Below are positions 22,140-32,656 of a stretch of 64,000 nt of DNA, in pieces. Made by a program: the position numbers and the translations under genes. Below the pieces are notes generated by a model. The model worked only from the letters and a program-made list of their open reading frames with translations, had not been told where the DNA came from and ran no database searches. Every line of letters starts with the position of its first letter. Positions within the stretch are counted from its first letter, which is position 1. Source of the stretch: Locusta migratoria (lineage: Eukaryota > Arthropoda > Insecta > Orthoptera > Acrididae). The DNA lies in the NCBI GenBank assembly GCA_026315105.1, contig CM048748.1, forward strand, positions 476,497,150 through 476,561,149. Direction: 5' to 3'.

Positions 22140-24050
22140 GTGATGGCAAACCCTGTAAATGTTTTGCTGCTTGCCGTGGAGATATACCACAGACGCCAAA
22201 TTAAGCAATCAACAGAAAAAACGCGTGAAGACTATGTGATGTCCGACATGGTAGTTAAACTTCTAGACGAGCATGTAAATAGCGCAGACATGTGGCTAGA
22301 AACGACTGAAACACTCGATATTGCAGTCTGTGAATCTACAGACGGCGAAGAAACGGAAAAAAGTTGCACAAATGAAGACTCTTCGAGTGATAGTGCCATG
22401 TACCATCATCAATTATCTCCGAAAGCAACTCCAATTACATTATCTGACAAAGAAAAAGCAGTGAAGTATTGGTTGTTTTGTATCCCATCCTCGTCCCCAC
22501 TTTTGTGTCCCAGCCTCGTCGAAAATTTTGTGTCTCGTTTCCGTCGTAGGTGTCGGAGGCCAAGTAGAAAAGTACCGACACAGGAATAAAGGATGCACGC
22601 TTGTGCAGGTACGAAGGTGAGCAGCCAGTGGGACAGCAGAAACTAGAAAAACTAGAGTAAATTAGAACGAGATATATATTTCACAGAGACTTAGTAATAC
22701 TTTTACATAGCTCAGTACTGCGGAATGCTGATACATAGTTGAGCTAGAGGCGTGCCTAGTCCCTATCCGATAGCTAAATCTTCAATGGTGCCTATCTGAT
22801 TCCGAAGTGTTAGCTGGTTCCTATCTCAGTCCCTAGTGAACGATGTCGTTCAGTGGTGGCCACGAGTGGGTTCGCAGCAGGGGGCGCTCGTGGCTGACGT
22901 CGTAAGAACGCCGCGCCGTGCGTGCATGGCGGCGCGCGGCGAAAGTAGGTGGCGCGCACTTTGGACTTGTGCGACACCACAGGTTGAACTAAAGTTGTAA
23001 GAAACGCCTACGTGTCAGTACTGTTCAATATAGGTATCACTTTGTCCGTTCTGAACGGGAATTGTATATGTGGAAAAAGGAAGTCGCTGGACGCCGTAAG
23101 AGTCAACTGGAAATTGCGATGGAGATAAATGCGCGACTTTTTGAGCAATTTACCGATGACAGACGACAGTCATTGAGTGCCAGCGACACAACGTTGCGTG
23201 ATTGGGCGTTAGAGATTGCCTACGCGATAGGCACTAAAGAATTTACAGGTTCTCAATGTTGGATTAATCGCTTCAAAAGATCACATAAAATTGTGGCACG
23301 AAAAATAACAGAATTTGTATCGATAAACAGGTCGGAAAATGAAGTGACTAAAATGGAAGTGATAGAAGCTTTTCATACGACTGTAAAAAATAAGATCGCC
23401 AGTTTTAGTGAATCTTACGTTTACAATGCAGATCAGTCAGGTTTTCAAAAAGAAACGCGTGCAAAAGAACTGTCATTCAAAGGGGAAAAATTAATGTAGG
23501 CTATTGCGCAGTACACGACTGCACTCACCCATGCATATACTATAATGCCCACAATTAGTCTGGATGGTTTATTGCTGTCTAAACTATATGTGTGTCTTCA
23601 AGAAGCAACTGGACGTTTTGGACCACCTGTCAAACAAACTATGTTCTACGCAGAGAATCATGTGGCAGACGCATCGAAGTCTGGAAAAATGGGAAATGAT
23701 AACGTTACAGTTTTCATGCGTCATGCTATTCTTCCGTTCTGCGGGAACAAATCTCTTAGCCTTCTAGATTCGTGGTCAGGTCATAAAAGTTCTGATTCAT
23801 TAAAAGCTGTATCTCGAGCTCTCCCTGACAAAGAAGTAGAGAACTTTAGATTCCACCCGGCACGACGAACGTAATTCTACCGTTAGACAGAGAATTTTTC
23901 TGCCAGTGTAAGGCATTTTACAGAAAACTAACAGAGACAATTATTGTGTGCAAATCACTGCATTTTCCTGTCACCGTGATAATATTCTCAAGCTGGAATC
24001 AGTCGCACATTATCAGTTTTCCTCCCCACGGCTTAAAAATGTGATTAAAA
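22140..24050 (+). pseudogene. Tc5-like transposase, nearly full length, inactivated
   Basis: Likely role: binds the terminal inverted repeats and catalyses cut-and-paste transposition. The N-terminal part (22140-22470) is acidic and Ser/Glu-rich, ending DKEKAVKYWL. The LTR insertion and its GGTTG duplication fall here. After it the frame continues KKRLRVSTVQYRYHFVRSER, ELYMWKKEVAGRR, a CENP-B/Tc5-type helix-turn-helix (SQCWINRFKRSHKIVARKI, near 23250-23310), then the DDE core with YNADQSGF (first Asp, near 23430) and SLLDSWSGH (second Asp, near 23770) and FHPARRT. Stops occur right after the insertion, after GEKLM (23499) and after PARRT (23874). The third acidic residue is not identifiable. 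The long conserved frame suggests fairly recent activity. Confidence 0.85.
22476..22981 (-). mobile_element. single Gypsy LTR with 3'-terminal PBS-like repeats
   Basis: 506-bp LTR on the minus strand starting TGTGGTGTCGCAC (at 22981), flanked by a perfect 5-bp duplication ggttg (22471-22475, 22982-22986). There is no internal region, so it is a solo LTR left by recombination between two LTRs. Its 3' end (22476-22540) holds two extra GACGAGGNTGGGA-type units separated by ACACAAAA, which lie inside the target duplication and hence inside the LTR. Relatives: 26837-27233, 46317-46766, 52228-52679 and 55091-55565. Confidence 0.9.
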
Positions 24051-24948
24051 ATGCGTGACACGCCTCGAAATATACTGATATCAGGCCTGATTCCTTCCTA
24101 ACACCGGCCGAGTTTTGTCTGCGGACGTCTAACAACGTCTGTGATTCACAGGGCTGTCATATGTCGTTTTCGCTTTTATGTTCTTGGTGCACAAAAAACC
24201 TAAGTTTTGAACATTGTATCAATATTTCGCATTTTTGCAGTAACTACAAGAAATAAAAGTTTGGTGTGTTCTAAACCGTATATGTATTTGTGTGTATTTC
24301 ATAGCTTTTTGGAAAGAATGTTGTAGATAACGTATCAGCTACATTTGTCAACGAATTTGTTATTAAGTATTATTAATTATCGTACGATCGGTTTCACTGG
24401 GCGAATCAGCTCTCTCACTGCTGTGGCAGGAGAGCGACGCGTAGCAAACGCCACCTTGTCTCTAGAAGGCGTTGGTGTAACGTAGCGAGAGAGGTCAGGG
24501 TTCTACAACAGACAGTTATAAGCGCGGAAATCATGCGACAACAATGTCATACTTCATAAAAGTTTTTACGGGCTTCCAGGTCATGTCAGCAGCTAACAGT
24601 CTGCATACAGACTTCTTTCAATGTTAATTCACAGTGGTAAAAATAGCAACACAGGTTTCGACATGGCAAGTCAGACCATTGCCCTGTTAGACCGCTCGGC
24701 TACTCCACCGAGGCGTACATTTTATAATTGTATTTTATTACTTTAGAGTGAAGCAAACTAATTACTAGTATACTTATTGTTACCTTCCGTAAAAATTAAA
24801 AAAAATAGTGGAAATTTTAGCTATTATAAGAGTAGGGGAAATTTTGTTAGTGATTTTCTAGTGGTTTTGCACTTGAAACTGGTGAGGAGCTCACTTCAGC
24901 TGTTGGCAACACTGATGAAACTGCAGCCCGTTCACGTTCAGGTCCCGT

Positions 24949-25015
24949 CAAGTAGTTTGTAAGTCTAATGACTGACGACTACAGCAGTTTGGTCCACTAG
25001 GTTTACGGACATTTT
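24949..25015 (+). mobile_element. SINE 3' tail fragment (family B-like)
   Basis: AAGTAGTTTGTAAGTCTAA, then GACTACAGCAGTTTGGTCCA and TTTACGGACATTTT match the 3' body of family B. The head is missing. Confidence 0.7.
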
Positions 25016-25019
25016 ATTT

Positions 25020-25694
25020 GGATTACGATATATTTGTTAAAACAACAGGGACACCCGCTTTCTGGATGCGCCTCGTACTTTTGCAGGACACGTGTAAACT
25101 TTGTGCACCCTCAGTGCTGTGTCCCTCGGCGTCAGCAAGTGTACGGCGTTTACCAGACAGGTGCTGTGCTTTAGGATGGCCACCTGTTCCCCGCCAGCCA
25201 GTGTGTCGGCCGTCGCGCACAGCGCGGCCATTGTCCTGCTGTCTGGGGGGGCGCGGCTGCCTGCCCGTGATTAATTGCCGGCCCGGCCGCAGTCGGGGGA
25301 GGGGCGACACCGCCGCATTGTCGCTCAATTACGTCGCTTGGCGCGCTAATCGTGGCCGGCAAATTGCGACGAATCCTCCGTGAATGCAGAGTCGTCTCGG
25401 CGGGCTGCGTTAGGGGCCGGGCGGGCACAATAACTAAACAAAGTGGCGCCAGATTCAATCTCGGGGCTGTCGTAGGCGGCGAAGCAGCGCGTGGCAGTAC
25501 GTGGTCGAAGCTGCCGGCGAGCTTCCACCGAGGAGGTGCGGGCGCTTGCTGAGTGAACACTCGTTCAGTAAGTTCTCTGAGAGAAAGCTGGTCGCGCGTA
25601 GAAAGTGCCGTATCTTCAAACTATCGGTCTCCGTTTCATACTGGTATCACATAAATTTTACTAACAACGACAGGTTTTTCATTTCATGCTGACT
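25020..25694. other. GC-rich segment, possible conserved non-coding DNA
   Basis: GC-rich (especially 25140-25530) in contrast to its surroundings, with many CpG. Several homeodomain-type cores occur (GATTAATTGCC near 25270, CTCAATTACG near 25322, GCTAATCG near 25346). Open frames occur on all strands, as expected from high GC. No repeat family or protein motif is recognised. A regulatory or CpG-island interpretation is only a guess. Confidence 0.3.
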
Positions 25695-26107
25695 GTTCAA
25701 ACTGTTCAAATGTTTGTAGAGCTTATAGGACTTAAATACAGGGTCAAATCTTCAAATGTTTGTAAATCTATCGAACCAAACTGCGTGGTCATCAGTCCGT
25801 AGCCTACAAACTACTTAAACCTAGGTAAACTAACCTAACGACAACACAAACACCCATGCCCCAGGGTGGACTCGAACCTACATGGCGAGCAACCTCGAGC
25901 TTCACAGCGAGACGCTTTAGACCACTCGGCTACTCCACCGCAGCTAACTACAGGGTCATTGGTCCCTTACAAACTACTTAGGAACTAGCTTATACTAAAG
26001 ACGCCACAAACATCCATGTACGAGGGGCGATTCGAACCTCCGACAGGGAACGGCCTCGCGCATCGCAGAATAGCGTCTCAACATGCTCGGTCACGCCACC
26101 ACAGCTG
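25695..26107 (-). mobile_element. old tRNA-headed SINE (family A-like), split by a SINE B
   Basis: The 3' body is at 25695-25746 and the head at 25959-26107. The head differs from standard family A (box B GGAGGTTCGAATCGCC and a diverged anticodon region), so it may be a separate subfamily. The interruption is the SINE at 25747-25948. Confidence 0.8.
25747..25948 (-). mobile_element. SINE family B inside an older SINE
   Basis: Perfect 10-bp target duplication tacagggtca (25737-25746, 25949-25958), made from the body of the host SINE. Otherwise a typical family B copy. Confidence 0.92.
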
Positions 26108-26221
26108 TGTTTATGTGTGCGTTTGTGTGCATTTCTAACATTTAAATTTACTCAATGGAATGTTGGGATGCTTGTCAGAGATACGCAAATAAAGATTTAG
26201 TGGGGGTGTGTTGGGGTTAGG

Positions 26222-26411
26222 CAGCAGTGCAGTAGATGAGCGGTCTAAAGCGCCTCACTGCGGAGTGAACGGTTGCTGGCAATTGAAGGTTCGAGTCATC
26301 ACTAGGGCATAGTTGTGTGTGTTGCCCTTAGGTTAGTTTACGCTAGTTTGTAAGCTACAGACTGATGACCACACAGTTTGGTCCAATAGATTTACAAACA
26401 TTTGAATATTT
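26222..26411 (+). mobile_element. SINE family B
   Basis: Family B SINE with perfect 13-bp target duplication tgttggggttagg (26209-26221, 26412-26424). The head is diverged near the box A (GTAGATGAGCGGTCTAA). Confidence 0.92.
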
Positions 26412-26424
26412 TGTTGGGGTTAGG

Positions 26425-26836
26425 GGAGGGATGTGGGTAGTGGTTTCAACGCTTGTCTTCCTGGACAACAACGTATTAAATGTTGATTTATAGCGTTTTT
26501 CATGCATCAGTTCTTAAAGTTGCATTTTTCTTGATGAACAGCTGGCTTCTAGTAAGACAATTTGCCGCTTGGTATGGTGTGTAGTCACTTCTGACTCATA
26601 TACCTGTCCATCTTGTAGGATGTGTTGGATTGCCGTCTGTATGTGGCTGAGAGTGTTAGCATGGTAGCAGTGAACTGTGTAGTTTTTGGTGCTGCGGCAA
26701 AGATTATGTTGTGGCGTAAAGTCAGCGCCACACACCAGATGCAAGAGAACGATCGTGGACAAGGCAGCGGTTGACGTCCAGCAGCCAATCACACGCCGGC
26801 GCCACACATCCTGGAGGGAATAATGGAGATGCACGC
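26425..26836. other. no gene recognised
   Basis: Frames of up to 128 codons on the minus strand (26514-26900) run into the LTR and show no recognisable motif. The sequence is the left flank of the Gypsy element. Confidence 0.35.
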
Positions 26837-27233
26837 TGTGGTGTCGCACAAGTCTGAAGTGTGCGCCACGTACTTTGGTCGCGTGACGCCATGCAAGCAT
26901 GGCGCAGCGTTCTTACGACGTCAGCCACGAGCGGCCTCTGCTTCAACCCTGCTCGTGGCCACCACTGAACTGGATCGGTCTCTTGGCAATCAGACAGGCA
27001 CTAGGACTCATCAGTAGTTAAGTATTGTACTATCTCTATGAAATATATATCTTGTTCTAATCTAGCTTAGTGTTTCTAGTGTCTGCTGTCACACTAGGAG
27101 GTCACCTCAGATTCTGTACCTGTATATGCCTGCGTCCTATTTCCCTGTGTCGGTCTCTCTCAACTCAGCCACCGACACCTAGGACAACCAGCGGCAACGA
27201 GACACAAAAGTGGCGACAAGTTGGGTTACAAAA
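26837..27233 (+). repeat. 5' LTR of the plus-strand Gypsy element
   Basis: Begins TGTGGTGTCGCACAAG and contains AAATATATATCTTGTTCTAA, a likely promoter/polyadenylation region by analogy with the other LTRs. It ends with ACACAAAA repeated around one PBS-like unit (27210-27233), followed by the apparent true primer site. Confidence 0.88.
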
Positions 27234-27234
27234 G

Positions 27235-27260
27235 TGGCGATGAGGAGCAATAGAAGAATC
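27235..27260 (+). promoter_or_regulatory. primer binding site, tRNA-Ser(GCT)-like
   Basis: TGGCGATGAGGAGCAATAGA aligns with the corresponding site of the minus-strand copy (TGGCAATGAGGATGGGATAG, near 52203-52227). The latter is close to the complement of a metazoan tRNA-Ser(GCT) 3' end as I remember it (TGGCGACGAGGATGGGATTC). The tRNA assignment is from memory and should be checked by alignment. Confidence 0.6.
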
Positions 27261-27450
27261 TTGGAATCCAGACAGCAGCAGTCGGAGCACGCTGAATTTG
27301 TTCCCACCCACCCACTCTTACTATAAGAATTATGGGGGAACACATTCAGTTACGTGTTTTGTGGATTTTTTTGTTGCAGAGAGTCCTCTTTCATATTTCA
27401 TTTGTGTTTTGTTATAAGTTACTTGTATGTGCGGCACCTAATCGGTCAGC

Positions 27451-28620
27451 ATGGCCACTACCCCAAACCCAAACTTAATGGAAATTATTCAGTTACAGAC
27501 GGCGCAAATCACGCAACTACTCCTAGTGGTGTTCCAGTTGATGGCACAGGCAGCTCAGAAACAACAGCCATCGTATCAGCTGCCCACTTCTGCTGCCGTA
27601 CTGCTTCCTACGTCCCGCCAGTACAACGAACGTGAGGAAGAATGGAGCGATTACTTAGCGCAGTTTCAGAAACTCGTCATGGCTCATCAACTTACAGGTC
27701 AGAAGGTCAAGCACCTTTTATTATTAGTGGTGGGCACAAAGATCTTCGTGTTACTGCAGAAACTTGTCCCCCACGCATCTCCTCATGAGGTAGCCTATGA
27801 TCAAATAGTAGATGGACTGAATGCTCATTACGAGCAAAAAGTTCTTCGTAGCTGCGGCGCGGTACCAGTTTTTCAGACTGAAAAATCACCGGAACATTCG
27901 CACCAGCAGTGGATTACAGAGTTGAAGGGCTCAACCCTCAAATTAAAATTTACTTGCTGTTGTGGACTCTCTTATAGTGACGTGATGTTGAGGGATGCAG
28001 TTATGCAGAACATTCAGGACCATGAATTAGGGCAGCAATTCTGAAACAGTCTGACCGTTCATTAGACAGTGTACTGCAGCTTATTGAAGTGCGTGATACC
28101 TTTGATTTAGCAGATGTAGAAATGCAAAGCCCCTGTGCTTCTACAGTGCGTCGCAACGGACGCTTTCCTAGCTGCAGTTCTCAGTCTAGCCCAAGTGATT
28201 CTTATTTTTCTACCGGCCATGCTGAACAGTCAGTGAACAGGAGACAGTGTAAAAGCACGACACAAAAGTCGCCCTTCGTGTTAGAAACAGTAATGTGAAT
28301 AACGAGCACCAACACAATTATCAGAAAAATGTTCACAAATCATGGCCCCAGTGTGTGTCCCGCCACAAACTTGCGCAATGCCCTAGGTGCAACGCCATCT
28401 GTTACCAATTGGCAAATCATGGCATGTATAGACAGTGTGTCTGCAGAATAAAAATTCAAAGAACAGTGTCGTTAGGAGGAGAGGTTCGCAAATTGCAAGA
28501 ACAGTTGATGCAGTAAATGTCATACATGTTGTGGACATAAACAGTGCCCACATTGATTCCCAAATGCAAGAAAGTTCTTCTGCACCTATGGCAAAACTAT
28601 GTAGTGAGCCACGTCGCAAG
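27451..28620 (+). pseudogene. Gypsy gag remnant
   Basis: Gag forms the virus-like particle in which reverse transcription occurs. The frame starts MATTPNPNLMEIIQLQTAQI, the same start as the minus-strand copy, and runs without a stop to 28044, with a capsid-like region (EEEWSDYLAQFQKLV, GLNAHYEQKVLRSC, HQQWITELKG). A 1-nt shift near 28040 moves it to the 28089-28298 frame. A Cys/His-rich stretch follows at about 28340-28445 (CVSRHKLAQCPRCNAICYQ), a degraded zinc knuckle region. Broken by frameshifts. Confidence 0.85.
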
Positions 28621-28753
28621 CGCCGTTGAGTGCGCAAAACTGTGCAACGGAAAAGGGTTTGGGAAAAACATAATGACTATGTACAGTGCAATCCTGTAGT
28701 TAACCTAGTGCTTTCTGAAACTTCTCCTTTTAAAAGTGCCCAGTACAGTGTAG

Positions 28754-29648
28754 CAGTGGTTGGGAAGGGAGTGAGACAGGGTTGTAGCATTTCTCCAACG
28801 TTATTCAATTTGTACATTGAGCAAGCTATAAAGGAAAGCAACGAGAATTTTGGAGAAGGAATTAAAGTTCAGGGGGAAGAACTAAAAACATTGCGTTTTG
28901 CCGATGACATAGTAATTCTGTCAGAGACAGCAAAGGACGTGGATGAACAGTTGAACGAGATGGACAGTGTGCTGAAAGGTGCATATAAGATGAAGATTAA
29001 CAAGAGCAAAACAAGGGTAATGGATTGAAGCCTAAGAAAATCAGGTGATGCTGAGGGAATTAGATTAGGTAACGAAACAATAAAGGGGTAGATGATTTTT
29101 GTTCCTTGGGCAGTAAAATAACAAATGATGGTCGCAGCACAGAGGATATAAAATGCAGAATGGCAATGGGTAGAAAAGCGATCTTGAAAAAGAGAAATTT
29201 GTTAACATCGATTGATTTAAGCCTAAGGAAGTCTTTTCTGAAGGCATTTGTGTGGAGTGTTGCCTTGTATGTGAGTGAAACATGGACGATAAACAGTGTG
29301 GACAGGAAGAGGATAGAGGCTTTTGAAATGTGGTGATACAAACGAATGCTGACGACTAGATGGGTGGATCGCGTAACTAATGAAGAGGTGCTGAACAGAA
29401 TTGGAGAGAAAAGGAATTTTTGGCATACCTTGACTAAAAGAAGGGTAGGACACATTCTTAGACATCAAGGAATTGTGAATTTAATGTTGGAGGGAAGGGT
29501 GTGGGGTAAAAACCGAAGAGGAAGACCAAGAGATGGATACAGTAAGCAGATTCAAACAGATGTAGGTTGCCGTTCTTATGTGCAGTTAAAGAGGCTTGCG
29601 CAGGATAGGGTATTGTGGAGAGCTGCATCAAACCAGTCTGCGGATTGA
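28754..29648 (+). pseudogene. RTE-like reverse transcriptase C-terminal half
   Basis: The 5'-truncated coding part of the LINE. In order: VVGKGVRQGCSISPTLFNLY, LRFADDIVILSETAKDVDEQ with the catalytic FADD (near 28897-28910), KMKINKSKTRVMD then a stop (29028), GSKITNDGRSTEDIKCR (29106 on), SVALYVSETWTINSVDRKRI, a stop, then LTTRWVDRVTNEEVLNRIGE and GKNRRGRPRDGYSKQ to the end. The second half shows two frame changes. Endonuclease and N-terminal RT regions are absent. Confidence 0.88.
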
Positions 29649-29668
29649 AGACCACAACAACAACAACT
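28754..29668 (+). mobile_element. RTE-like LINE, 5'-truncated
   Basis: Flanked by gtgtag (28748-28753, 29669-29674). It ends in an ACAACAACAACAAC tail typical of RTE-like elements. The insertion lies between gag and protease of the Gypsy element. Comparison with the minus-strand Gypsy copy, which lacks it, confirms the boundaries. Related copies: 34529-38159, 42497-43048, 58351-58679. Confidence 0.92.
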
Positions 29669-29689
29669 GTGTAGCTAGTGACAGTAGAC

Positions 29690-32356
29690 TTGATGTAGCT
29701 ATTCAAAGCAATTTTAGTGCAGTAGCAGGTGAATCTGTGGTAGTTTCGCACGCTTGCGAGGAAGCCGAACTGCCGGTAGTGCCATCTAGGGACAGCGTTA
29801 TTAATCTGCTGTCTGCCGATTCTGTGCCGCCTCCTCCTGCACGCAGCCAGCGCATGCGCAAGTGCAGCAGACGAACTGTAGCAGACGTTGCTCACAATCG
29901 CGCACCTGTTGTGCGCCAGAAGCACAAACTTTTTGTTACTCTTTCCATGGAAAGTAAGACTGTGCAATTTCAGCATGATACTGGTTTCGCTGTCACATTA
30001 ATGAATAAAGAGACTTATGAACTTCTGGGTTCGCCAAAACTGTCGCCGTCTCAACAAGTGCTCACAGCATATATGGGACAAATATTCCCATGCTGGGAAC
30101 GTGTAGCCTGCCTACCTCTTTTCAAGGTGTTACCAAAACTGTCGCTTTTGTTGTTCTTCAGGCCAAATCTACACAGAACATTTTTGGACTAGATGCATTC
30201 GACTTGTTTGGCTTATCAATTCAAAGAGATGTGCTTCAAATTTCGTCAGTAGTGCCTCAGGACAAAATCAGAGCATTGTGTGAAAAATACAGTGACTTGT
30301 TTTCGCCGGAACTTGGTTGGGCAAAAGACTTCATGGCACATGTAACTTTAAAAGAATCTGCAGTTCCAAAATTTCATAAGGCTAGACCAGTGCCTATCGC
30401 TATTCGTGAAAACTTTGTTGAAGAACTTAAACGTTGGAAGGATAGAGAGGTAATTCTTCCTGTTTCTGCGAGTCAGAGGGCCACGCCTTTAGGGATTCTA
30501 GTAAAGACGCGGTTGAGTAGCCGAGCGGTCTAAAACACCTCGCTGAGGAGCGTGCGGTTGCTCGCCGTGGAGGTTCGAGTGTGTTTGTCTGTAGTTTAGT
30601 ATACCTAGGTTTAAGTAGTTTGTAAGCTACGGACTGATGACCACGCAGTTTGGTTCAATACATTCACAGACATTTGAACATTTTGATTCTAGTAAAGCCG
30701 ACAGGACAACTTCGTCTCTGTGCGGGCTTCAGATCAACAGTGAACAAACAATTGTAGACACGTACCCCCTGCCCCGACCTGAGGAACTAATGGACAAATT
30801 AGGACAGTCTCGCTTCTTTTTCAAGATTGATTTAGCAGAGGCATACTTACTTTAGTCATTAATACTCACATGGGCCTTTTTCAGTTCCAACGCCTACCCT
30901 TTGTCAGTTCTTCCGCCTCCGCTATTTTTTAGCGTTTTTTGGAACTGCTGGCAGTTTCTGTACCGTACTGCTCGATCTATTTAGATGATATTGTGGTCTC
31001 AGGGCGCACAGTTGAAGAACATTTATCAAACCTGGAATAGCTTTTCAAAGTGTTGACTGCAGCAGGTCTACGTTGTAATAAAGCAAAGTGTTCGTTTTTC
31101 CAGACTGAAATAGATTACCTAGGCTATGTGATTAATGCCCTAATGCCTTACAGTCACATCTTCAAGCAATCAAAGAATTGCCTCCTCCTACGAATGTGCA
31201 CGAATTCAAGCAGTAATGGGAAAGCTTAACTATTATTTCTGATTTATTCCCAATGTATCTCAAATTGCAGCTCCACTGCATCGCTTACGTAGGAAGAATG
31301 TTCCTTTTGTATGGTCTAAAGATTGCCACGTTGCCTTTAACAAAGTAAAGTCTGCACTACTCAGTGATGCATGTTTGATTCCCTTTGACCCACAGAAGCC
31401 CGTAGTGCTAGCAGTGGATGCCTCCTCTCTCGGTGTGGGCGCAGTATTGTCACATCGTATTGGATCTCAGGATCGTCCTCTTGCCTTTGCATCCAAGCTA
31501 CTGACGCCAACGCAACAGAATTACAGTCAGATAGAAAAGGATGCCTTAGCAATAATTTGCGGCGTTATAAAGTTTCATAATTATCTCTATGGCAGAAAAT
31601 TATTTTTGTTGACAGACCACAAGCATCTCACGTCGTTGCTCTCACCCACAAAGCGAATTCCTCCACGAAAGGCACAAAAGCTTCAGAGATGGTACTTGAT
31701 ATTGTCAAATTATCAGTATGAGATTTTGTACCGACATACCACTAAACATGCCAACGCGGACACACTTTCCCGACTTCCGGTTGGCCAGGATGTGTCGTTT
31801 GATTCTTTAGTAATGGCATGTTGTCAGATAGACTCCAGAGATGCTTCCCCTATCGCAGACTTCCCTTTGCACTCTTGTCGGGTTGCACAGGAAACAGCTG
31901 CGGATGCAGACCTAAGTGTGGTAGCACGTTTTGTTCGCTCAGGTTGGCCTGCCAGAGCCAAAGACATTGATGGGCCTCTGGTTCGACGTTATTGTGCACA
32001 ACGTCATGGATTGTCTTTAAGTCAGGGTGTTCTGTTGTTACATACGGACAACGACCAAACAAGAGTGATTGTTCCTCGTTCCCTGCAACGAGAAGTCTTA
32101 CGCCTCCTGCATGAAGGACATTGGGGTATTGTTCGGATAAAGCAACTGGCCAGATGTCATTGTACCTGGGTTGGTATGGACGCCCAGATAGAGAGCATGA
32201 CGTCACAGTGTACGGTTTGTGCGGAGCATCAGGCAGATCCTCCGCAATCTTTCACGGACTAGTCACGCCCCAAAGGACCGTGGCAACATTTACACGTTGA
32301 CTTTGCCGGACGTTTCTGGAATAAGCGCTGTTTGATCGTTGTAGACGCTTACTGAC
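29690..32356 (+). pseudogene. Gypsy pol remnant (protease, RT, RNase H, partial integrase)
   Basis: Protease: FVTLSMESKTVQFQHDTGF (near 29935-29990) has DTG followed by Phe where the other copy has DTGS. RT: LDAFDLFGLSIQRDVLQ start (30190 on), FFKIDLAEAYL (near 30820) followed by a short deletion, and YLDD intact at 30978-30989. A SINE sits at 30507-30684. RNase H: VVLAVDASSLGVGAVLSHRI and LLTDHKHLTSL (31390-31640). Integrase: zinc-binding region and QCTVCAEHQADPPQ (32205-32240), then WQHLHVDFAGR with the first core Asp and IVVDAY with the second, then truncation. RNase H and early integrase share one long open frame (31375-32262). Several stops and frameshifts elsewhere. Confidence 0.9.
30507..30684 (+). 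mobile_element. SINE family B
   Basis: Inserted in the Gypsy RT region with perfect 13-bp target duplication gattctagtaaag (30494-30506, 30685-30697). It lacks a short stretch after box B. Confidence 0.94.
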
Positions 32357-32656
32357 ATGCTCACTTAACCTCATCTTGCACAGAAGGCAAAACACAGACA
32401 CACACCAGTACACTGCACTAGTACAATCCATTAGACTGTTCCTATTCCTTGAGGTTATTATAACGGGATTTATGGAGTACATGAAATGACCACACTTCAC
32501 ACATGAATACCGCAAGCGATACTGAGGTACCAGCTATCACCCACTTTAGCACCTGGGCTACACTCCATGGGTGGCAATGCAGACGCCAATGATACCCAAA
32601 GATACAGATGGTAAGTACTGTCTTTGGGTACACTATCCACGCCCACTAGACCTGTT
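32357..32656. other. no gene seen
   Basis: Sequence directly after the Gypsy truncation. A TGTCTTTGGGTA-type word and its complement near 32590-32630 suggest a small hairpin. Nothing else is recognised. Confidence 0.35.

Larger units (their letters stand above)
21671..24686 (+). mobile_element. Tc5-like DNA transposon
   Basis: The left end CAAGGGAATGGTCAGACTTG and the right end (inverted) CAGGGCAATGGTCTGACTTG begin terminal inverted repeats of about 115 bp, which also share TGTATGCAGA and AGCTGCTGACATGACCTGGA. The element is flanked by TTA duplicated at 21668-21670 and 24687-24689. A TNA target with 3-bp duplication and CAAGGG-type ends fits the Tc5 branch of the IS630-Tc1-mariner superfamily. 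Length is 3016 bp, or about 2.5 kb without the 506-bp LTR insertion. The transposase frame is described at 22140-24050. Confidence 0.92.
21493..24715 (-). mobile_element. SINE family B, split by a Tc5-like transposon
   Basis: The 3' body and most of the head lie at 21493-21670, and the remaining tRNA-like 5' end (GACCGCTCGGCTACTCCACC as read on plus) at 24690-24715. The two halves join seamlessly at the TTA duplicated by the Tc5-like insertion. The SINE itself lies inside the hAT-like element. Confidence 0.92.
20148..24914 (+). mobile_element. hAT-like DNA transposon, host of a nested stack
   Basis: Ends CAGTGTTGTCAAC and, inverted at the right, CAGTGTTGCCAAC form a 13-bp terminal inverted repeat with one mismatch. 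Flanking 8-bp sequences atgaaaat (20140-20147) and atgaaact (24915-24922) match 7 of 8, as expected for hAT transposons. A BED zinc-finger remnant sits near the left end (20663-20840). Removing the inserted SINE A, SINE B and Tc5-like element leaves about 1.4 kb, too short for a full hAT transposase, so it is internally deleted. Confidence 0.8.
26837..32356 (+). mobile_element. Ty3/Gypsy LTR retrotransposon, 3'-truncated
   Basis: Consists of a 5' LTR (26837-27233), a tRNA-Ser-like primer site, gag and pol in the order protease, reverse transcriptase, RNase H, integrase. Homology to the complete minus-strand copy (46317-52679) stops near 32356, inside the integrase core, and no 3' LTR follows. 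An RTE-like LINE (28754-29668) and a SINE B (30507-30684) lie inside it, each with a target duplication. The pol domain order is that of Ty3/Gypsy. Placement in the Mag-like lineage is a tentative impression. Confidence 0.92.

Noticed and set aside
28754..29648. LINE polyprotein fragment as a host endonuclease or craniofacial development-like gene
   Set aside because: Automatic annotations often name RTE-like ORFs this way; the target duplications and CAA tail show it is a retrotransposon.
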